A stretch of 64,000 bases of DNA from Cichorium intybus (lineage: Eukaryota > Streptophyta > Magnoliopsida > Asterales > Asteraceae), in contig CM042012.1 in assembly GCA_023525715.1 (NCBI GenBank), positions 52,796,004 through 52,860,003 on the forward strand, read 5' to 3'. A model generated the notes under the pieces. It worked only from the letters and a program-made list of their open reading frames with translations, was not told where the DNA came from and did not search any database. The position numbers and the translations under genes are program-made. How positions within the stretch are numbered: the first letter of the stretch is position 1; each line of letters starts with the position of its first letter. Positions 35,532 to 49,144 of the stretch are shown one piece after another.

Positions 35532-37703
35532 GGGTTTATTTCATAAAAAACCTTACATTTTCAACTTTTTTCTGTTAAACCTAAACTTTATTTTTTTTCA
35601 AAAAAGACCTAAATTTTGGAGAAACTTTTTAATTTAGACCCTTTACCTGGTTTTACAGGTTATACATACTTTTTTTTTTTTCAGAAAAAACCCTAATTTC
35701 TTTTATTTTTTCCGAAAAAAACCCTCAATTTCAGTGATTTTTTCACAAAGAAAATTTTTTCTTCGTTTTTGTAATTAACATAACTTTCATTTACGATGTC
35801 CAAATTCTACGAACTTTATATCTCTGGAAAGGTCGTAAGTAATATTAAAACTTTGTTTTACTGACTTTTGTTTGAATATGTTTAGATATTTCGCTACAGT
35901 CCCATAAACATGAGCATAAATCTATTTAGATAAAAAATTTGCGATTTTCAAACCTTCATATCTGAGGTGTGCAAGTGCCTCCACGGATCTAAATGGTTTA
36001 TGTAATTAAAGAAAACCAGTGTTACACTAACTTGTTTTCTTATAATAGTTGTATCTTTTGTATACGAGCTCCGTTTTCGACGTTTCATAAGTCGACGGAT
36101 TCGTAAACATGAATACATCGTGTAATGAATATTATTTAAACCAAAATATTATTTGTATGATTTATCGAATTTTACGCTACTGTAGTCTATTATTCGAAAA
36201 CTTTTTAATTTAGGCCATTTACGAGTTTATCCGCGAAGAAAAACGACTAAAAGACAAAGTTTTTGTTGTCAACTAAAAGACCCCAATCTTTTTTTTTTCT
36301 TTTTTACGAAAAAAGCCCTCAATTTTTTATTTTTCTGAAAACTTTTTAATTTAGGCCATTTACGAGTTTATCCGCAAGTTAAACGATTTTTCACAAAGAA
36401 AATTATTTTTCTTCGTTTTTGTAGTTGGCATATCTTTCATATAATATGTCCAAATTCTACAAACTTTATATCTCTGGAAAGGTCGTAAGTAATACTAAAA
36501 CTTTGTTTTACTGATTTTGTTTGAATATGTTTAGATCTTTCGTTACAGTCTCTTAAATATGAGCATAAATATAATTAAATATAACTAAATTTGAAAAATT
36601 AATTACATTAAATATAACTAAATTAAAATAAAACATTTCATTAATTAAGAAAATAAAATTACAAATGTAAACTAAAACGACAAATTACAAATTAAAAAAT
36701 ACGACAAACCACAAACGTAAAAAAAGGAAACCACAACCAATATTTTTTATGATATCAGCTTTGTATTTTAAAACCATCTCGAGTGCTTCCCCCTCGAGAC
36801 CCTCCTCCGGATTCAACGACAAAAACTTTATGTCTTTTAGTCGTTGTTTTTAGTCACGGGCTCGTTGTCGATCATGACGGGCTCATTGTTTGTCCTCATA
36901 AGCTTTTTCTTTTCAAATTTCATCCGCTCGTGAATGTTTAAATTGTACCGTTCAAACTCCAACCACATAAGTGCTACGTCGTACTTTATTGCGACCCCGT
37001 CTATGACATCCGTCAAATTTGGTCAACAAAAGTCAACAGAGGTCAACCAGAGCGCAAATTAGGATAATACGTTGAAATGTAATTTTCATAACTTTCTTAA
37101 GGTATTATTGGAAATTATAATACTACAATATGATATTTCGAATCAATTATCGAGTAAACGCTATAATTTCGAATAATAGACTACGGTAGCGTAAAATTCG
37201 ATAACTCATACAAATAATATTTTGGTTTAAATAATATTCATTACACGATGTATTTGTGTTTACGAATCCGTCGACTTATAGAACGTCGAAAACGGAGCTC
37301 GTATGCAAAAGATGCAATTATTATAAGAAAACAAGCCAGTGTAGCGAAATATCTGAACATATTCAAACAAAAGTCAGTAAAGAAAAGTTGTAGTATTAAT
37401 TACGACCTTTCCAGGGATAAAAAGTTCGTAGAATTTGGACATCGTATATGAAAGTTTTGTCAATTACAAAAACGAAGAAAAAATTTTCTTTGTGGAAAAA
37501 TCATTGAAATTGAGGGTTTTTTCAGAATAAATAAAAGAAATTAGGGTTTTTTCTGAAAAAAAAAATATGTATAACCTGTAAAACAGGTTAAGGGTCTAAA
37601 TTAAAAAGTTTCTCCAAAATTTAGGTCTTTTTTGAAAAAAAATAAAGTTTTAGGTTTAAACAGAAAAAAGTTGAAAATATAGGGTTTTTTATGAAATAAA
37701 CCC
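35532..37703. mobile_element. Non-autonomous MULE, copy 2, 2172 bp
   Basis: Same orientation, length and structure as 3958-6129, with only scattered differences. Perfect but different 9-bp TSD TTAATAGTA (35523-35531 and 37704-37712), which proves an independent transposition and not a segmental copy. It sits 0.2 kb upstream of the H4 TATA box. No transposase. Confidence 0.93.
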
Positions 37704-37746
37704 TTAATAGTATGGTGGGGTAATGTTGCAAACAGCACATTAACAT

Positions 37747-38344
<598 letters not shown>

Positions 38345-38561
38345 GATCCATGTTAGGTTATTGACAATTTTACTATACTTTTGAATTGTGCTAGGTTTTT
38401 TCTTTCGTTGTTATGCTTTAGAAATAGTGCCTATGGACATGTCTTCGAAATTCTGATGTTCAAGATTTGATATGCTATATGTAAAGTGAAAGCTCCAATC
38501 CTCTTGGACATTATGAATTTAATCTACTGCTTTTGTTTCCATTCTGACCTTTTTTCAACAT

Positions 38562-38567
38562 AATAAA
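38562..38567 (+). terminator. Putative polyadenylation signal of H4
   Basis: AATAAA 218 bp after the stop codon. Confidence 0.45.
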
Positions 38568-39980
38568 CTTTCTTTTTTAGATCGTAGGAATAAGTTAAAG
38601 GAAGATATAAAATTTTGCCAATTATAGTGTTAAATCTACTTGTAAGATAAATTTGGACAAAAGTCCGAGACATAATATCATGGATTTAGAGATTGAAAAG
38701 GTGTTTCATGTATTGTCTTGCAAGGATCTGAAATCTGTCAAAAGAATTTGAAACGGAAGAAATTCAATTTTACGAGACTGACATTTCTAATTGACGAAAA
38801 ATGGAATGCAATTTATTTTATTTATTCAATATACCATTTTAGTTTGTAATTCCATCGACGGGTTTAGAATGTTTATAATGACAAATGATGTAATTACCTT
38901 TTGTAAATTTTTAGTTCAAAAGCATTTCTAAATACTTATAAAAATCTTTAAATTACTTTTTAATAATTAACTTTCACAAAATTGAGAGATAACCCATAGG
39001 CTAACAATCAGGAATCAACCTATTTGTGTGAGCATATGGACTTGAGTAGGCTTGGGCCTGGTAGATACCCACGATTGTCAACTGTCTATGACTAGGCTCG
39101 TTAAAGAAACACATAAACTTTGGTGTTGCTCCTAAATGCACCAATAATTCGTGTATCCATATTGATTTTTGTACTAAAACCCTACTAAAATCATCATGAT
39201 AAATACAATCATCATTCCTAAAATAATATACAATATATTTACTAAATTAGTTTTAACTTATTTTGTACTTTGTATTAAAAATTTAATGATAATCTTCATA
39301 AGCAAAAAATATTTACTAGTCCTGGTAATTATATAATCATAAAATCTAGTAAATATATATCAGTAACAAATATTAATAGTATTTATTACATATAAAAATA
39401 AAAAACATAAAAAATAAATAATTTAAAGTAGTCCTATCACCTAATAAAATAGTAGTGTACAAAGAAAATGAGTTGGGTTACTCTATTTGCATGAAAGATA
39501 TGTGCTTGTTATGAGTCTCCATTAGGAGATGAGTGTATATATTTTTCATACCGAATGTGTCATTCCTATATTTGTTTTTTATTTGTATACATAGACGAAC
39601 ATTTTTTTATATTTTTCATATTCAATGTGTCTTTCATCAAAATTTTGAAAGTTACTATTTTATAGAAAGCGTAATGTATTTGCTATAAATAAAACTTGAC
39701 CAAATGATAAATTGGAAAGAATGGATGGATGAAACATATTATGAGATATTTTTACTTACTATTTATTTTCTGAAATTTTATTAAATATGAGTTTTTATAT
39801 ATGTTTTGTTTAGGCGGATATTTACACAACGAACACAAACTGAATGAGATGAAAATAAATGCTTGAATGAAAGTGATTATTTTGTCGATGACACATTGAC
39901 ATTCGAAACAAATATGATATAAGTTCATTATTATACTATTTTAATAAGATTATTATCGAGTAGGCTTGTTTGTTTTTAAT
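38568..39980. other. Intergenic AT-rich DNA
   Basis: No coding signal, inverted repeats or element ends recognised. Confidence 0.5.
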
Positions 39981-39998
39981 AATCATATAATCTTTAGG

Positions 39999-42590
39999 TG
40001 TTTAAATCTCGTCAAGGACTGATAGATTGGGCGCAAAATGTGGGTTGTACTATTGATTACGTTATCATTATAACAAATTCTAAACGTAACTATAATGTTT
40101 TATTTCAATGTCACCGTGGTGATGTATACAAAAGTAAGCAAATCTCCACAAGAAATATTATCACAAACAAAATCATTTGTCCATTCAGACTAGAAGGAAA
40201 ACATATGTCATGATTCTTAAAAGTTAAAGATGTTATGTGAAATACATGACTATCAACCGTCATTATTTTTAGAATGTCGTCATTATCCAAGACGACTGAC
40301 TGGAAATGAAAGTCGAATTATGGAAGATTTGTTGAAAAAAATGTAAAACCAAAAGATATATTATCTACGCTAAAAAACTAAATGTGAATAATGTATCTAC
40401 AATGTATCTACTATCAAAACTATCTATAATGCAGGAAAAAAACTTCGACGTGCGGAGTGAGAAAGTAAAAGTCAAATACAAGTTGTTATGAATTTTCTAC
40501 ATCAAAATGAATATGTTTACTATAATCGTACAAATGCATCGACAAATGAGCTAGAATATTTATTTTTTGCTTATCGAAGATCATTGGAAATACGACATGC
40601 ATTTCCACATGTCTTGTTGATTGACGTTGCATACAAGACAAACAGGTACGAGATGCCTTTATTGGAGATTGTTGGTGTACTCCAACAAATATTACATTTC
40701 CATAGCATTTATATATATACATAAAGAAAAGGAGTCCAACTATGATTGGGCTTGAGACTCTCTAAAATTAGTAATGGACGGATGTATGTTTCCGCGTGTT
40801 ATCGTGACTGATAGATAAATTGGCTCTCATAAAAGCATGCAATGTTATATTTCTAGATGCTAAAGGATTAATTTGTATATAACACATAAACAATAATACT
40901 ATGAAGAAATGCATATCATGTTGAGATGTTCTTTACACACCATGGAAGATGTTGGTTAAATCTGGAACACATGTAGTGTACAAGATGAATTTCGCACAAG
41001 TTGAGTTTTTTTATCAACTATCCATGTATATTTAAATACTTTTTATACATCACTAGAAAAATAATTATGCTACAAATCATTTATATAAAACTAACTTTGT
41101 TTATATGTTTCAGATTCACTTGCTTATCTAAACAAAGTATGGTTGACCCAATACAACGAATAGTTTGTATCCGCATTGACTGATAAGTTTCTTAACTTTG
41201 GCACTCAGAAACTGATAGATTTGAACATCAACATGCCAAGCTAAAAAGATACTTTGACACATTACAATAAGATATCGCAAAATCATTAAAGTGTATCGAT
41301 GATGTTGTTCACTCATTATACATTGGCATAAAAGCAAGAGCAAAATAAAATTATGACTCCTTATAGGTTCAACATACCACACATCATACAACCGTGAGGT
41401 TTTGTTTCAAGTTATACACCTGATATAATTTTTAATGAATATTAGTGGTCCATAGATGTTGGTTTCGTTTTTAAAAATTAAGGATGACAAGTGCGTACAT
41501 ATCATCAGCTACCATGTGTGCATAAACAAGCTATATTTGTTAAAATATCTCATCTTATATCGCTTCATTCAATACACAAATATTTCAAAAAACTTGATTT
41601 GTTAGAATATACATCGTTGGAGGATGATGATTTTGCTTGAGAAGTTGAGCTAAATATGTTTAATGCACAATTAAAAACACAATCAAAACCTTGTAAGTTA
41701 ATTTTAGTAAGGAAGTTAAAAAAATAATCACCCCATTAACAAACTCGATTCGGGAAACCTGCTACTCACAAAACTACCTCATGGGCACCCTTCCTCAAAG
41801 AATAAGTTTTTTTTTAGAAATTTCGTGTTGATTAAAACCAAGATCTACAAACTCAAGATCCTCGTAGACGTGGTATTTATACATATACACCACTAATTTG
41901 TTTGATCTAACCAAGAACCGAATAAACACAACACGTACTCGTTTCGATAATCTCCAATGTACAACTCATTCTTTAACCATAAACAATCGATAGATAACTC
42001 ATACTTCAACCAAGAATAACTCATTCTTTCATTAACACGTCACACATATAGAAAATATGGTGGGAGATGGAGTTTGTGGATTCATGGCAATAGCCGTGTC
42101 TCTCACTTATAGTTAAGATAATTGGCATCAAACTTAGTCGGATTTACATGATGAATTATTACAGCAACCTGAGAGTATGCATTGATTTATGATAATAATT
42201 TAAACAACATAAATCACTTGTTGAATTTCTACAGATCAGATTTTGCACCAATTCAAAATTAGATGAATATGTCAGTAACTAATGTTCTAGTTGCTAACAA
42301 GTATGTTTGTAATAGTTCATCTTTTAAACAAACAAGGTTCATCGATATGTTTTCTGCTTTGACTTGGTCCATATGACATCCAAAATCATGCAACTATTAC
42401 CATCGCACACGTTTACGGTGAACATTTTGTAAATGTTAATTTACAAGGAACATATCCAATGTCAACTATTTTGCCACTTTGGCGTCACCTCAAATCATAC
42501 TGTTTTGCTGGATGGGAGAACAATTATAATGCTTGAATAAGTGTCTACATCCCTCCAAATGCATCACACAATAATATTAATATTCCAATA
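39999..42590 (+). pseudogene. MULE/FAR1-type transposase with OTU-like C-terminus, decayed
   Basis: The N-terminal zinc-finger-like domain reads VFKSRQGLIDWAQNVGCTID and ends ICPFRLEGKHMS (39998-40210). The MULE transposase core is recognisable near 40600-40720 (HVLLIDVAYKTNRYEMPLLE, then IVGV). Further on, an OTU-like segment reads VGDGVCGFMAIAVSL near 42060 and a degenerate ...YPMSTILPLWRHLKSYCFAGW stretch lies near 42450-42520. Stops and frameshifts are frequent. Plant MULEs commonly carry such fused peptidase-like domains. It cannot be active. No terminal repeats were found for it. Confidence 0.68.
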
Positions 42591-43188
42591 GTTGATTTAT
42601 ATGCTAATTAATAAAACAAGTTCATAGTTTATTGCATATGGTTATTGATTAGTAAAAGACTTTTTTGCAATTATTATTTTGCCTTATTGTAGAAGACTTC
42701 ATATTTAAATTATTAGTATTTTAATTCTATTTGGTTATGGCATGTTCTGTATTCTTGTATATTTTATTATTTTAAAGTTAATGATGACGTAATTATCACG
42801 ACATCCGATTTTACAAATGAATCAGCCTAACAAACATCATATTTTGCTGTTAGAAAATAAGATACTTGTTTTGTTAGATAAATATTTTGTTGGATTATTC
42901 ATTTTTATTGCTAGTAATAACAAAACTTTATTATTAATTGGAATATATCACTCTTAAATAAAATATATTATCTATAAATATATATAGTATTAACATTCTA
43001 TACTCATACAAGTATAAACAAAGTTAAACATATAATAAATAGATTCTATACTCGCATAGTGCAGTTTAACAAATTTACTAACCACAAACGACACTGCAAA
43101 TGTTCTAGACCATGTTATGCAGAGCCGAAGGTTTATACCATTTGTGAGATTCATTGAAATTTCATACCGTGTAGTACACAAGTTTTAA

Positions 43189-43190
<2 letters not shown>

Positions 43191-43280
<90 letters not shown>
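43191..43280. repeat. (TA)n microsatellite
   Basis: 90 bp of TA immediately before a Helitron-like 5' end. Confidence 0.96.
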
Positions 43281-43283
<3 letters not shown>

Positions 43284-44180
43284 TATCCTAATAAATAAGT
43301 AACTCAAAGCCACATGTCACCACCACACTCATTTGACCACATGTCATTTTCTGGTAATTTTGAATTTTTTAAAAAAATGGTTTGAATTGAATGTATTTAA
43401 TTCCAATAATTCATAACTAAAGTAAGAAATTAGGAACCTATTTATTTAAAATACATTATCTTTGATTTATTTATGTCATTTAATACATTTTCAACAGCTT
43501 CAATTTGCATATCTCTTGACAATTTCTAGAACCCTAACTGTGTGTAGACCCAAATGACTCGAGCAGCACGTCCACATATAAAAAACATATAATTTAGGCA
43601 CATTAGTATTCTATTTCACATTCACTTAATTAGTTTTCTTTAGTGTGTGATCAGAAGTAACAAATAGCGGTTATCGTTTTTCAACAAAAAAGAAACACAG
43701 TAACTTGCAAAGTCAAATAAATTGAAATGACAGGAATTTTTTGACTTGTAAAAATTGTTTTCCATTTTGTTTTTTAACTTTTACAAAGACTATATGAATA
43801 CAATTTTTAAGGCCATGTTGTATATAGGTTGGTGATTTTAAGAACTCGTTACTTTCAAGTTATAAATATGTTGTAATTTGGATGGTAACTTAGGAACATT
43901 TAGTTTTTGAACGGAGGATCATGTTAATTTATAAAAAGTACGACGGAGAGAATTTGTAATATAAAGATACTTTCAGTTCTTAATGATTATAAAAACTTAT
44001 TATTTAAACATTGTAGTAACAAGAAATTTTTGATAGTCTTTGAAAAATAAGTAAGATAAACCATATTAGAATTTTTAAAACTAAAAGTTCAAATAAATTT
44101 GTTACACATAATTGTTAAGTACTGGGTTAATTTTATTGCATATTAATAATCAAATTAGAAATTGTTACATATCTTCTAAT

Positions 44181-45620
44181 TGTAAGACCCGTTCCGCCGA
44201 GTCGCGGCCCGGAGGAATCCGCGGCACGGCTTTAGGAAGAATCTAGAATCGCGTAGGATTTGTACGCGCGGCGCGGTTCGAAAGAACCCGCGGCGCGGTG
44301 CGCCTCTATTGTGAAAAACCCTAATTCGGATATACACGCCTATATAAAGGACCCTAGCCCTAGGGTTCGTGTTTTTGGAAGTTCTCTGGAGTGGAGTCGA
44401 CTGGTTTCAGCAGAGGCTCTTCGGTTCTAAGGCTTTGAAGGTTTGAAGGAATAGATACAACGTGGGGAAAGACTTGTAGCCGATCGGGTGCATTCCTCTG
44501 TTTCCCAGAAACAAGGTAAGAGGATCTACCTTCTGATATTTCATTCTATCCCGTCTTTATGGTGTTATCCCTTGATTAGTAGTCTTAGATGACTTGTAAC
44601 ACTTAGGGTTTGGACCAAGGACATGCATGGACTTGCACGTCCATAAGGAAGTGATCTTAGGGTAGTTTTTGATCCCAGGAAGGGTGTAGAGTGGAACCCT
44701 AACCGATGACTGTTCTGGTTAAGAGCAAAAAGAGGCTTTCGGACTATTGCGAGTCCGCGACGCGGACAGGCTACGTCGGCGACGCGGGTTCGAGTAAAAC
44801 CCCGTAAGTGTAATGATAGTCCGCGACGCGTAAGAGGAAGGTCGCGTCGCGGCGAGCGGCTGTTTGACCCAAAAGCTTATTTTCGACCAAATGTTGGGTC
44901 TAACCTTTAGGCCAGTCTATAGGAGTTCGGTCAGTGATTAATATGTTGTGTATGTGGGATTTAGGTGATCGGACGAGCCTAGTTTGGGATATTAGCGATT
45001 ATCCGGACGGTTGTGATTCAGGTGAGTATCCTCACCTTACTATATGATGTTGCATGTTAGGCATCTTGTGTGTTATTTATAGTTATATGATTTGCTCTAT
45101 ACCTGTGGTTATTTGTTGTTGGGCTCAGTACTGATGCGTGTCCCCTCGTAGCTGTTGTATGGCGAGTTGGACTATTGCCTTGTCCCATAGCTGTTGTATG
45201 ATGGGCTGGGCCATAACCGGGAACCCATAGCTGTTGTATGATGGATAGAACCTTCCTGTATCCATAGCTGTTGTATGATGGACGCCCGTAGCTGTTGTAT
45301 GGCGGGTAGGGTCGGGTCGTTCTCGAGGACGGGTTGTTTAATGTGTGGGCATGTATGATAATTTGTGGACTCACTAAGCTTTAAGCTTACCCGTTGATTT
45401 TATAACATTTCAGGTATTTCAAATGACAATGGGAAGGGCAAGGCGTGACGGCGGCGCATCGCATACAAGAGATTTATTTTAATGAATTATGTTATGATTT
45501 TCAAATGTTTCCGCTGTTGGTTTAATAAATATGTCGAACAGATTTACTTTTTGGAATAAATATTTTATTGAAACCTTGATAATAAATGAATTTTAGAAAT
45601 TTTGAAATTGGGGCGTTACA
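44181..45620 (+). mobile_element. Solo LTR, 1440 bp
   Basis: TGTAAGACCCG at the start and GGGGCGTTACA at the end, flanked by perfect TSD CTAAT (44176-44180 and 45621-45625). A CpG-rich block (GCGGCGCGG-type words, 44195-44305) precedes TATATAAAG at 44341, setting plus orientation. More CpG-rich words (GTCCGCGACGCGG) lie at 44750-44860. AGGTGAGT is at 45020, inside an inverted repeat AGGTGAG-TATC-CTCACCT. A minisatellite follows at 45145-45310. No internal domain is present. Confidence 0.9.
45145..45310 (+). repeat. Minisatellite in solo LTR
   Basis: Five copies of CATAGCTGTTGTATGATGG or close variants (CGTAGCTGTTGTATGGCGG), spaced 25 to 50 bp. Confidence 0.85.
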
Positions 45621-46659
45621 CTAATAATGGTTGCTAATAAGCAACAAAGTTATGAAATATAATTAACTTCTAATAACAATTAATTTTTTGTCAACGACAA
45701 ATATATCCCACTCTTACTCCTATAATGTATGTTAGTTGTACATTTTCTTAAACTTTTGTTACTAATAGCAACAAACTTGTCATTATTCAAATTGCCGGAA
45801 ATTATTACCATAAGCAACATATTGAAAAGCATTATGATTTTGGAAATGAGTATTTGGCCGAAATTTAACTATTTGCTAATACATTGTATGGTTTTTGAAT
45901 ATGACATGTTCTCGGAAATAGATAACGTATCAAAAAGAAACTATTTTCTGTCTGCCGTATTGCACGGATGCTATTTAAGGATACCACCCATTTCATCCTG
46001 TAAACCATAAACATTTAACCTAAATCGTTAAAATGAAACTGTTCATTGAAAATAAACTATTATCATCCCCCACATTCAATGACCGTTTCAGTGCGCAAAT
46101 TTAAATCAGATTAATTGAAAATTATGTTAAATTTTTATTTGAAAAAAATAATATTCATTTATTAGTGTTTAGATTGATCGGGTTCTATATAAAAAACACA
46201 AAGTTAAACAATTAAATAGGTTCTTTATTTATATTCGTCTAATGATTCGATCAAACTAGAGAGCTTATTCGGCTAACTACACATACACAAAAAGTATATA
46301 TTTTTTTCGTAAAATGATAAATGTAGATATTTATTAAAATAATTAACAAGTCTCCTAATAAATAATAAGACATTTATGGTTTGGAATAAAAAGGTTCACC
46401 CAAACATTTAAACCATAAACATTACACAAACACTACAAATACTAACAAACATTTACTATTTTTACCAAAATAAGTCAAATTAAAGTTAACCATATCAAAT
46501 TAGAGTTAACCATTTTTTTAAATTTACTTTACCATCATAGTTTTACATTTAATAAGAAGCAACTACATATTTTTATATATAACACAAAATAATACCATAT
46601 TTTTATTTTTAACTTAAAACTACATACTTTAATTTTTAATTGAAAACATCAACGTACTA

Positions 46660-47063
46660 AAGTCGTCGTCGTATTATGCGGGTACACACCTAACAGTGAA
46701 GTAATATCATTGGGTAATCGTGTTATAGAAATAGAGATTATATCTGGAAATAATATTGGAAATCGTACGTTTATTCCAAAAATGTCTTTGACACCTTCAC
46801 ATACAAGAATTTCTTTCAAATTTCAAAGAAAACAATTTTCATTGACTGTATGTTTTGCAATGACGATAAATAAGAGTCAACGACAATCGCTATCAAAGGC
46901 GGGTTTGTTTCTGAGACAACCAGTCTTTACACACGACCAGTTGTATGTTATATTGTCGAGAGTTAAAAGAAAAGATAGATTAAAAATGTTAATTTTAGAC
47001 GACAGTAAACTTAGCAATAGAACAACAAATTTTATATTCAAAAAAGTCTTTCAAAATTTATAA
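46660..47063 (+). pseudogene. Helitron helicase (RepHel, PIF1-like) C-terminal fragment
   Basis: Translates to a C-terminal helicase segment: MSLTPSHTRISFKFQRKQFS, VCFAMTINKSQRQSLSKAG, VFTHDQLYVILSRVKRKDRL, ending IFKKVFQNL. Motif VI-like LYV.LSRVK is present; in motif V the usual INKSQGQS reads INKSQRQS, replacing a conserved Gly. RepHel proteins nick and unwind DNA for rolling-circle transposition. Only about the last 120 residues remain. Confidence 0.88.
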
Positions 47064-48834
47064 TTTGTTATAATTGTTCAAAGTTTATCAACAATTATGT
47101 TGTAGTGTTTAATTTAATAATGTATATATTCAAAAATTTCATTATATATTGTCGAGAATTAGTTATGCATAATTATTAGTGTTTAGGTTTTTTTATTTAA
47201 CAATTATTTTGTATCATCCCGTGTAATACTATTCTATTTCTATTCCTACTCCTATTCTAATCACCTTAAATCCACCTATTCCCCTTAGTGGAAATTGGAC
47301 CCTCAACCTCAATGTTAAAGGGCGGTGCCTTATCACTTGACCAAGAGGCCATTGCTACCATTTTCTTTGTCTCAAATTTTCCGTGTAACTGTTCCAAGAT
47401 TTGGGAGGTTTTTAAGCAGTATGCTAATATTGTATATGCATACATGGTAGGAAAGAATGATAGGGTAGGAGAAAACTTTACTTTCTGTTAGATTCATCAA
47501 AGTGTTTTATGTCATTGATTTGGAGAGCTCCTTAGCGTTGCTATCTATGAACAAAACAATTTTGAATTCCATTTTAAACAGTGAATCTTCAAGGATATAA
47601 AATGTTAACAGAAGTTGATATGAATTAAAATCACTCATTTATAATTAATAGTTTAATTTGTTTTGATTAAACACGATATTTTGATTCATTGCATGTTGAA
47701 TATTTGGATGATGTACACATGAAAGTCATACATATTGTTTCTTATACAATGAGATTGTAAACCAATGTCCTTTGGATGTATGTAGATCATAATTAAAATG
47801 TCATGTTAAAGGTTAACAATGCATTTTAAATTGTATAAAAATGTGTTGTGATTATGTTTGGATCTGGTGATTTTTTCCTTCATAAGACTCATGGTTGTGA
47901 TATATAGTTGTTTATTTGAGTTTTATTTTGGTTTATCACATTCGTGTCATTTTTGCTATTTCATTATATGTAATATAATTTCCTTTTAATTTGTAATTGT
48001 ATTAGATTAATTAGAAAATTGTATTAGTATAGTTTTTTAAACAATGAAGACCAAAGATCAATTAAAGAGAGATAATGGAGCATGGTGACAAAAGCAATAG
48101 TAGATGTCGCATCATTGTGGTTGTTTGTCCCTAATTTTGACCGCGTTTTTCCTCGTGTTGGCTCATGGAAAAACGCATAGGATTCAAAGACAAAAGTCAT
48201 CATTATATGTCTTGTGTTTATTTATTTGTTGCATTGGTTGTCGAAATAAATTTTAGAACATAAGCAAAAATAAGTTTTAAATTGACATAAAATTTAAAAG
48301 CCTGTTTTGTAAAAGGTTAAAATGTTTCAATTGAACAAAACAAAAATCCCGTTTTATGAAAATGTAAATATTATGATATCAATGAAAAACCACACATTTA
48401 ACTAGGCTCTTCCGATGTGGGAAGTGTCATAGCCAACGTATCGGATAAGACTTTCCCAAAATGATGTGATACTCATGATATATAATCTAAATAAATAAGT
48501 TTAACGTAATTAATAAAAGGCTGATTTTGAAATTACAACATTTAAAAGGCTGATTTTTTTTTGGAACCGACAATTTTAACACCTTGAGGGTACTCAGCCT
48601 TGCAACCCAGGGCGGTTGACAATTACCTATGGCGCAAAGCCTTTCCCCTCCACATGTTTTTCGCCGACCAGAAAAAATCCCCCACATAGGGTTAGTAGGA
48701 GTCGAACTCCAGACAACAAAATATAAGGATACGATTGAAAGTTGAAAATACATTTTGATATGATTGAAATTTGAAAATACATTTTGACATGAGAGGTGAT
48801 GTTATATTAATGTCAATACCAAAATTAAGACGAA
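47064..48834. other. Intergenic DNA with a repeat fragment
   Basis: AT-rich. The stretch 47225-47355 (CTCAACCTCAATGTTAAAGG, CACTTGACCAAGAGGCC) and 48538-48722 (GGAGTTCGACTCC on the minus strand) are phrases of dispersed plant repeats, the second with a tRNA-like B box. Neither shows complete element ends. Confidence 0.45.
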
Positions 48835-48863
48835 CTAGTGTGCAACCCGTGCTATGCACGGGT
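48835..48863 (-). other. Helitron A 3' terminus: hairpin plus CTAG
   Basis: 8-bp stem with a 3-nt loop, then CACACTAG. This is the subterminal structure defining Helitron 3' ends. Confidence 0.85.
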
Positions 48864-48959
48864 CGGGGAGAAAACTTGCATTTTTCAAACCGGATGAAGA
48901 AATTAAAAGCAACAATAGCAACATACTTTGTTGATTTCTGGAATTTAAGTCAACAAAAT

Positions 48960-49144
48960 TTTTGGTTAAAAACACACAATCGAAAACGTAACAGTGTACT
49001 ACCACCAGACCACCTATCATCAGACTCAGAGAGATCATCACAAAGGCTCTCATCATAATCCGAAAACAATTCACCATTTTCTTCTACACACTGTTCTTGT
49101 TGAGGACATGAGTTTTGTTCATCAGGAGAGTCAGATTCAAGAAT
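48960..49144 (-). pseudogene. Captured exon, unidentified acidic protein
   Basis: After a TTACAG acceptor the minus strand reads ILESDSPDEQNSCPQQEQCV and stays open with DYDESLCDDLSESDDRWSGG. It is rich in Asp, Glu and Ser. I do not recognise the family. The acceptor and open frame are why I call it an exon. Confidence 0.45.

Larger units (their letters stand above)
43281..47063 (+). mobile_element. Decayed Helitron (5' end and helicase remnant)
   Basis: TCCTATCCTAATAAATAAGT at 43281, preceded by A, looks like a Helitron 5' terminus (A|TC). A Helitron helicase C-terminus in the same orientation lies at 46660-47063. The Rep domain and most of the helicase are missing, and a solo LTR (44181-45620) is inserted between. 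No hairpin plus CTRR 3' end was found downstream, so the right limit is open and linkage of the two ends is inference. Confidence 0.55.

Noticed and set aside
45057..45374. Minus-strand repetitive frame rich in Ser, Tyr and Pro
   Set aside because: It is the antisense of the LTR minisatellite.
48538..48722. Possible tRNA-derived SINE on the minus strand
   Set aside because: A B-box-like GGAGTTCGACTCC is present, but there is no A box at the right spacing, no tail and no TSD.
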